Assembly: GCF_028864635.1 (NCBI RefSeq)
Contig: NZ_CP104850.1
Location: 1,370,001 to 1,434,000 of the forward strand
Length of the DNA: 64,000 nucleotides
Source: Cloacibacterium sp. TD35
GTDB lineage: Bacteria; Bacteroidota; Bacteroidia; Flavobacteriales; Weeksellaceae
Direction: 5' to 3'
A model generated the notes under the pieces. It made no database searches. It was given only the letters and a program-made list of their open reading frames with translations, and was not told the origin of the DNA. Made by a program: the position numbers and the translations under genes. Positions 60,501 through 64,000 of the stretch are shown piece by piece (the first letter of the stretch is position 1; every line of letters begins with the position of its first letter).

Positions 60501-62282
60501 GTTTTTGATATCAATGCGAAAATTCTTTCTTCAGAATTTTTAGGAAAAAATCAATTAGAGGTTAAAGGAACGGTAGATAATAATACTGCTTCTCCTACCT
60601 TGGATTTGACCGCAGATTTACAAGAATTTAATCTAGGTTTTGTTCAGGCTTTTGTAACCAATATTTTCTCTAATTTCCGTGGAAAAGCAACTGGAGTAGT
60701 TGCGATTAATGGTCCGTTAAACGACATTAATTACGGTGGAGATATTGCTTTAAAGGATTTTGGTCTGAAAGTGAATTTTAACGGAGTAGATTATACCTTT
60801 GCAGATGCCACTGTCTTGTTACAAAACGGAAACATCTTAGTTACAGAACCCGTAAAAATTAAAGATGGCAGAAATAATTCTTCTGGAACGCTTTCATTGG
60901 CACAAATTAATTTAAGCAATCTTTCTAACATCGGAGCCAACGTCTTAATTACTTCTGATAACTTGATGCTTTTGGATACCAAACAAAGCGATTTTGATTT
61001 ATTCTGGGGTAAAATTTATGGAAAAGGAGACTTATTCGTAGGATTTGATAACGGAAAACTCAGTATTACTGCTGGTAAAGATACACCTACAGATTCAGAA
61101 GCTTTCCAAATTTTGAATAACAGCATATTCACTTTAAATAGTAACACTACCTCTTCTGTAGATGAGTTTAAAATGCTGAGATTTTTGAAAGAAGATAAAA
61201 CAGGTGTGGTAAGTATAGATGAAGGCACTAGAAAAGGAGTTAATATGGATATAAACATTCTTTTGAGTGTTAATAAAGGTTCTACTGTAAGTGTTTTGGT
61301 GGGAGATGATATCGGTGATATTGTAGTAAGGGGTAATTCGGATAAATTAAAATTTGTAATGAAACCAAACGGTAGAATTTCTCTAGACGGTACGTATTCA
61401 GTAGATAATGGGACCTATATCTCTAAGGCTATTCTAGAAAAGACCTTCCAAATTGATAAATTTAGTAGCATCTCATGGGATGGAGACCCATTTAATCCAG
61501 CCTTGAATATTACCGCAAATTATTTTAGAACAGTATCTAATGCCACAGAATATTTAGGCGTAGGTAATTTGCCGCCGATTAATGTGATGCTCCAAACGAA
61601 AATTACACAAAACCTCAAAAACCCAAAAATTGAGTTTGATGTACAGGCACCAGATGTTTCTTCTCAGGTAAAAGAAGCATTGACGGTAAGAATGAGTAAT
61701 AATGACGAAAAAACCTTGCAGTTTGGTTCTGTACTGCTTCTTAATAATTTTAATACTTCTAGTACAGGTGGATTTGGAAATATCAATATCGGGAATGTAG
61801 GTTCTGATTTGGGGTATAATTTGGTTTTAAAGCAATTAGGTAACGTAATCAATACGATTAGTGAACAGTTTCAAATAGACCTTAATTATATTAAAGGAGA
61901 TCAAGCTTCTAATACTGTAGATAGAGCTAATATTGGTGGTAATTTTATTCTTTCCCCAAGAGTGACCTTGAAAACAGGTTTTGGTATTCCTGTGGCTAAA
62001 ACGGATAATATGTCTGGGAATTATCTTTCTGGTGAAGGGATTATAGAATATGATGTTTCTAAGAAAAATGATGGTTCATTAATCCTTAGAGCTTATTCTA
62101 AACCATCTAACTTAGGTCTAGGAAACACATTTACTTCTACTGCAAACCAAACTTATGGAGCAGGGGTGGTGTATAGTAAAAGCTTTAATAATCTTTTCAA
62201 AAAGAAAAATAAATCTAAAGATTCATTAAAAAATTCTAACAAAAATAAACCCGAAACTATTAAAATTGATTCTACTAAGTGA
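57510..62282 (+). CDS. tamB: Translocation and assembly module protein TamB
   Basis: This 1590-residue protein has an N-terminal hydrophilic segment of about 55 residues, one transmembrane helix (about 58-81) and a very long repetitive beta-rich body. The C-terminal DUF490/TamB region includes KPNGRISLDGTYSVDNGTYI near 1288-1307 and FGIPVAKTDN near the end. It probably forms a groove-like bridge across the periplasm for lipid or outer-membrane protein transport, as in AsmA-like proteins. The Bacteroidota form carries the extra N-terminal segment, and the C-terminus ends in a Lys/Asn/Ser-rich tail. Its start lies 5 bases from tsaD. Confidence 0.93.
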   Translation: MANLENNNSENNKPISEKVGEKITDVADGVKHTIEHPVEAAKETVAQAVEDVQKFSWWAKLFLWFAAIASFLILTFLIIINLPATKDYAASRALGFLEQDFGVKISKEKVEVNILGDVIIHGLRIKDDRNNDLIYARQFRADSDWLSILKIGKSRQLDFSTLTLSEAEVKVVTYKGDSIDNFDRFITKFDDGKPRDPKKPPFKLNSRVVILNSKISIINQNYEGDAGKWLQAENVNLIAPHLNIAGPDITARINNFSFKTKRWGKVHTLDTFSTDFSMSKEFLSLKDLTLYTDHSLLQGDLTFHLDKETKWQDFNNKVVWEMKMKRGSAVSGYDISYFATKWDNYTAINLSGEMNGPLNNFRLNDFLLSGENVNIYTPNTKFRNLLNGNFNIVTNNISTNFTYPALRAMVPSFVAGKMKNFADPFGRIQYKGAVDVTPKRVIAKGNAITTIGRATADIVLSDIDQQNPRYVGVLDVNDFNTSAITKNNAVGLISGRFDVDGRGFDVNTLTLRTKSNISKIDITGKTINNLYLDGTLDKKQYNGIITINDEEAKGKIIGKIDFSTPRFFADIKGNIDYLNLSYFGVQGNGKSVFSGNVEGKLAFKDLNDMNLDAQMNNVIFYAGDQKIDVPNGSVKAYFENGNRIVNADIPNVVKGNISGKYNLGDLGNMLQNGFDKILVGNPQRRLYKGQQFTYNFDVSQKLVNYFEPNLKIPEGAKIDGSYDGNTNDLVLNLNSSSLKYILTKKQEISQADRLLAQANPEYKLDENKVTKDSAMINNVIIRINTANPSEQIFANIGRVEYSKNVLRDVTLTGRNENNTLLHLAANFKHGTLQDEENESMKSYVININQGVDLNGDYVIKFEPTELKLNNFIWNVDTSPELNHSITYRKKTGDFLINNLRLYSDESELFVKESTYKDAKDFTANIDVKNVEISKILDLLPSQKGNLDLKGIANGNIQLKMSKTSFEPLIDLEIKDIFLSGKKVGDMVISADNSDQLNVFDINAKILSSEFLGKNQLEVKGTVDNNTASPTLDLTADLQEFNLGFVQAFVTNIFSNFRGKATGVVAINGPLNDINYGGDIALKDFGLKVNFNGVDYTFADATVLLQNGNILVTEPVKIKDGRNNSSGTLSLAQINLSNLSNIGANVLITSDNLMLLDTKQSDFDLFWGKIYGKGDLFVGFDNGKLSITAGKDTPTDSEAFQILNNSIFTLNSNTTSSVDEFKMLRFLKEDKTGVVSIDEGTRKGVNMDINILLSVNKGSTVSVLVGDDIGDIVVRGNSDKLKFVMKPNGRISLDGTYSVDNGTYISKAILEKTFQIDKFSSISWDGDPFNPALNITANYFRTVSNATEYLGVGNLPPINVMLQTKITQNLKNPKIEFDVQAPDVSSQVKEALTVRMSNNDEKTLQFGSVLLLNNFNTSSTGGFGNINIGNVGSDLGYNLVLKQLGNVINTISEQFQIDLNYIKGDQASNTVDRANIGGNFILSPRVTLKTGFGIPVAKTDNMSGNYLSGEGIIEYDVSKKNDGSLILRAYSKPSNLGLGNTFTSTANQTYGAGVVYSKSFNNLFKKKNKSKDSLKNSNKNKPETIKIDSTK

Positions 62283-62359
62283 TAGATTTTTAGAAATTTT
62301 GTGATAAAAATCAATGTTTTTTTATCAAAATAATATTTTATATTCTCGATTAAATTTCA

Positions 62360-62367
62360 TAAATTTG
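62360..62367 (+). promoter_or_regulatory. Candidate -7 box for the Lrp regulator
   Basis: TAAATTTG fits TAnnTTTG, 49 bases before the ATG at 62417, inside the 134-base gap after tamB. Confidence 0.45.
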
Positions 62368-62416
62368 CAAAAATATATAGCAATTTTTATAAATTTAATA
62401 ATCTAAAAATACTGGT

Positions 62417-62887
62417 ATGAATTATCAATTAGATGAAATAGACAAAAAAATCTTAGATTTTTTAGTTGAAAATACAAGAATGCCTTTCACTGAAATCGCT
62501 AAACAGATGGATGTGTCTGCGGGTACTATTCACGTAAGAGTAAAGAAAATGGAAGATGCTGGGATTATCCTAGGTTCTTCTCTAAATATAGATTATGGTA
62601 AATTAGATTATCATTTTACTGCATTTATTGGAATTTTATTAACCAAATCAAACAGAACTCAAGAAGTTCTTAAAGAATTAGCGTCTATTCCAAATGTGGT
62701 AGAAGCTAGCGTAATTTCTGGAAAATATAACATCTTCTGCAAAGTAAGAGCTAAAAATACTGAAGATGCTAAAAGAATTATTTATCAAATAGATGATATT
62801 CAGGATGTTATGAGAACTGAATCTATGATTTCTATGGAAGAATATCTAAGTGATAAAAATAGATTAATTAATGCTATTTCTGTATAA
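62417..62887 (+). CDS. Lrp/AsnC-family transcriptional regulator
   Basis: A 156-residue DNA-binding protein with the Lrp helix-turn-helix (LDEIDKKILDFLVENTRMPFTEIAKQ, then SAGTIHVRVKKMEDAGII, residues about 5-55). A RAM effector domain (residues about 68-150) has VVEASVISGKYNIFCKVRAK near 94-113. It probably senses an amino acid and acts locally or globally. Target genes are not evident. Monocistronic with a terminator. Confidence 0.92.
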   Translation: MNYQLDEIDKKILDFLVENTRMPFTEIAKQMDVSAGTIHVRVKKMEDAGIILGSSLNIDYGKLDYHFTAFIGILLTKSNRTQEVLKELASIPNVVEASVISGKYNIFCKVRAKNTEDAKRIIYQIDDIQDVMRTESMISMEEYLSDKNRLINAISV

Positions 62888-62911
62888 TAATTTATTATTT
62901 TCGCAAAGTAT

Positions 62912-62941
62912 AAAGCTTTTGAATTTTCAAAAGCTTTTTTT
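62912..62941 (+). terminator. Terminator after the Lrp regulator
   Basis: A 12-bp perfect stem (arms 62912-62923 and 62926-62937) continues into T, 25 bases past the stop. Confidence 0.85.
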
Positions 62942-62956
62942 ATAAATTTAAAAAGA

Positions 62957-63331
62957 ATGGAAGATAACTATTTTGATAAAAATCCTCAAAAAACCACTTT
63001 TTTTTATGTTGCCATTTTCTTCTTGGTAGCATTATCTTTTTTAGGAATAGGAGTAGATCTTACAGAGTATTCTCAGAGAACAGACATTAACATTCCAGTT
63101 TGGTACTTTTATATGATTTTTACCATAGATGCTATTGGTCTTTTATCAATAGTAGGAATTTATTTTTATAGAAAAATAGGGGTATTCTTATTCCCAATAG
63201 CAATTTTGCTACATTTTTTCATGCATGAATTTTATCTTTCTACTATGCTTTATTCTGATTTATTTACTTTATTCTCTTATGTGGCGTTAGGACTATTAGC
63301 AATCATACCAAAATGGAATTTTTTCAAATAA
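62957..63331 (+). CDS. Small four-helix membrane protein
   Basis: A 124-residue protein with hydrophobic segments near 14-32, 50-70, 75-95 and 100-118. The start (MEDNYFDKNPQKT) is charged and has no signal peptide, so it is a polytopic inner-membrane protein. I do not recognise a family. It sits between the Lrp gene and the Rrf2 gene in the same direction; gaps of 69 and 63 bases with a terminator before it leave its operon unclear. Confidence 0.65.
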   Translation: MEDNYFDKNPQKTTFFYVAIFFLVALSFLGIGVDLTEYSQRTDINIPVWYFYMIFTIDAIGLLSIVGIYFYRKIGVFLFPIAILLHFFMHEFYLSTMLYSDLFTLFSYVALGLLAIIPKWNFFK

Positions 63332-63356
63332 GATAAAAAAATCCGAATAAATTACT

Positions 63357-63364
63357 TAACTTTG
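63357..63364 (+). promoter_or_regulatory. Candidate -7 box for the Rrf2 regulator
   Basis: TAACTTTG fits TAnnTTTG, 30 bases before the ATG at 63395. Confidence 0.45.
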
Positions 63365-63394
63365 ATGAAGTAATGATGATTAAAATGAATAAAA

Positions 63395-63829
63395 ATGTTT
63401 TCTAAAGCTTGTGAATACGCTATAAAATCTGTGATTTTCATAGCACAAGAAGCTCTTGCTGGTAAAAAAACCAATGTAAAACAAATCGCTGAAGCTACGA
63501 ATGCTCCAGAAGCTTTTGTTGCAAAAATTTTACAACCTCTTTCTAAAAAGGGAATATTGACGTCTAATAAAGGAAAACAAGGTGGTTTTTCGGTAGAATT
63601 AGACAAGATTGATAAGATTAAACTCATAGAAATCGTACTCGCTACAGATGGACCAGATATTTTAACAAGGTGTGCATTTGGTTTAGAAAAATGTACTTCA
63701 GAGAAACCGTGCCCTTTTCATGATAAATTCAAAGGAATAAGGGAAGAGTTAAGAGATTCTCTCAGTGAGATATCAGTCTATGATATGGCGCTTAAAACAG
63801 AACAAGGTATAGCCTTCTTAAAGAACTAG
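63395..63829 (+). CDS. Rrf2-family transcriptional regulator, NsrR/IscR-like
   Basis: A 144-residue protein with an N-terminal winged helix (CEYAIKSVIFIAQEA, then KQIAEATNAPEAFVAKILQPLSKKGIL). A Gly-rich wing (KGKQGGFSVEL) follows. Three cysteines at C93, C100 and C106 could hold an Fe-S cluster, as in IscR or NsrR. The gene directly downstream encodes the iron-sulfur repair protein Ric, a classical target of nitric-oxide-responsive Rrf2 regulators, so an NsrR-like sensing role is likely by inference. Confidence 0.88.
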   Translation: MFSKACEYAIKSVIFIAQEALAGKKTNVKQIAEATNAPEAFVAKILQPLSKKGILTSNKGKQGGFSVELDKIDKIKLIEIVLATDGPDILTRCAFGLEKCTSEKPCPFHDKFKGIREELRDSLSEISVYDMALKTEQGIAFLKN

Positions 63830-63845
63830 AGATAGTTCTTTTTTT
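63820..63845 (+). terminator. Terminator overlapping the Rrf2 stop codon
   Basis: A 9-bp perfect stem (arms 63820-63828 and 63833-63841, GAGA loop) is followed by T. The left arm includes the last Rrf2 codons. Confidence 0.75.
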
Positions 63846-63863
63846 ATTTCTTAAATTTAATTC

Positions 63864-63877
63864 GGATAAATTTGTCC
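63864..63877 (+). promoter_or_regulatory. Candidate operator upstream of ric
   Basis: GGATAAATTTGTCC is a 14-base palindrome broken at one pair. It overlaps the -33 TTG of the ric promoter, an ideal site for a repressor such as the adjacent Rrf2 protein. The regulator assignment is inference. Confidence 0.4.
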
Positions 63878-63901
63878 TGTTAAGATATTTTTGTAATTTT
63901 G
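63872..63901 (+). promoter_or_regulatory. Promoter of ric
   Basis: TTG at 63872-63874, a 19-base spacer and TAATTTTG at 63894-63901 fit the consensus. A second overlapping box, TATTTTTG, lies at 63886-63893. Confidence 0.6.
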
Positions 63902-63922
63902 TCTTGTCAAAAAAGAAAAGTT

Positions 63923-64000
63923 ATGGAAATAAAAGACAAAACAATAGGCGGAATAGTAGCCGAAGATTTCAGAACAGCTGCTGTATTTAAAAAATACGGA
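63923..64000 (+). CDS. ric: Iron-sulfur cluster repair di-iron protein Ric (ScdA/YtfE), 3'-truncated
   Basis: Only the first 26 codons are in the window. They encode MEIKDKTIGGIVAEDF then RTAAVFKKYG, the typical N-terminal ScdA_N segment, which is normally followed by a Cys-containing motif and a di-iron hemerythrin-like domain. Ric repairs Fe-S clusters damaged by nitric oxide or peroxide. Its position behind an Rrf2 regulator and a candidate operator supports this reading. The rest lies beyond the window. Confidence 0.8.
   Translation, partial: MEIKDKTIGGIVAEDFRTAAVFKKYG

Overview
The window looks like the chromosome of an AT-rich member of the Bacteroidota, class Flavobacteriia, most likely the Weeksellaceae (Chryseobacterium/Cloacibacterium-like; the genus is inferred from gene content). 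The evidence is the type IX secretion core gldKLMN plus porZ, the divergent tsaD/tamB pair, DUF4270-glmS and panC neighbourhoods typical of flavobacteria, an Elizabethkingia-type glycosylasparaginase, and many -7 boxes of the Bacteroidota form TAnnTTTG upstream of genes without Shine-Dalgarno sequences. It is mostly core chromosome. I see no insertion sequence, prophage, CRISPR array or rRNA.

Layout. 1-2.4 kb: a truncated hypothetical gene, a DUF1684 protein and the tRNA methylthiotransferase mtaB. 2.6-8.1 kb: a cysteine dioxygenase-like protein, an alpha-glucan phosphorylase-like protein lacking the PLP lysine, glycosylasparaginase, cutC and glucokinase. 8.1-15.8 kb: a dipeptide module made of a secreted dipeptidyl peptidase IV, three tandem POT-family peptide transporters and a periplasmic thioredoxin. 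15.9-18.7 kb: recG and a hypothetical protein. 18.8-31.05 kb: an all-minus-strand island that interleaves a CzcA-type heavy-metal RND efflux pump with two cytochrome b561 proteins, a thioredoxin, an ApbE flavin transferase, DUF4266 and DUF3570 envelope proteins and an MbfA-like ferritin/VIT1 iron exporter. Two paralogous small secreted proteins sit near its two edges. 31.1-34.6 kb: GNAT, M48 protease, DUF898/YjgN and dapA. 34.7-39.4 kb: a 5'-nucleotidase split into two genes, porZ and recO. 39.4-42.6 kb: an FKBP-like lipoprotein, hslR, aroK, a tRNA cluster (Lys-TTT, Leu-GAG, Lys-TTT) and panC. 42.6-51.8 kb: a GlgA N-domain protein, a DUF4270 lipoprotein, glmS and gldKLMN. 51.9-57.5 kb: an FAD oxidoreductase, tRNA-Ser-GGA, ansA, a TrmH-type methyltransferase, rsmE, a DUF808 protein and tsaD. 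57.5-64 kb: tamB, an Lrp regulator, a small membrane protein, an Rrf2 regulator and the start of the iron-sulfur repair protein ric.

How the genes fit together. Three functional themes stand out. The first is envelope biogenesis and protein export: the T9SS motor and core, PorZ, TamB, and GlmS for amino-sugar supply. The second is peptide and amino-acid use: DPP IV feeding three POT carriers, two asparagine-amide hydrolases and a cysteine dioxygenase. The third is metal and redox homeostasis: the 12-kb island, CutC, and the Rrf2-Ric pair. The island is the best candidate for a poorly described integrated system. Separately, two glycogen-type enzymes (at 3.4 and 42.6 kb) have lost hallmark catalytic features and may be repurposed.
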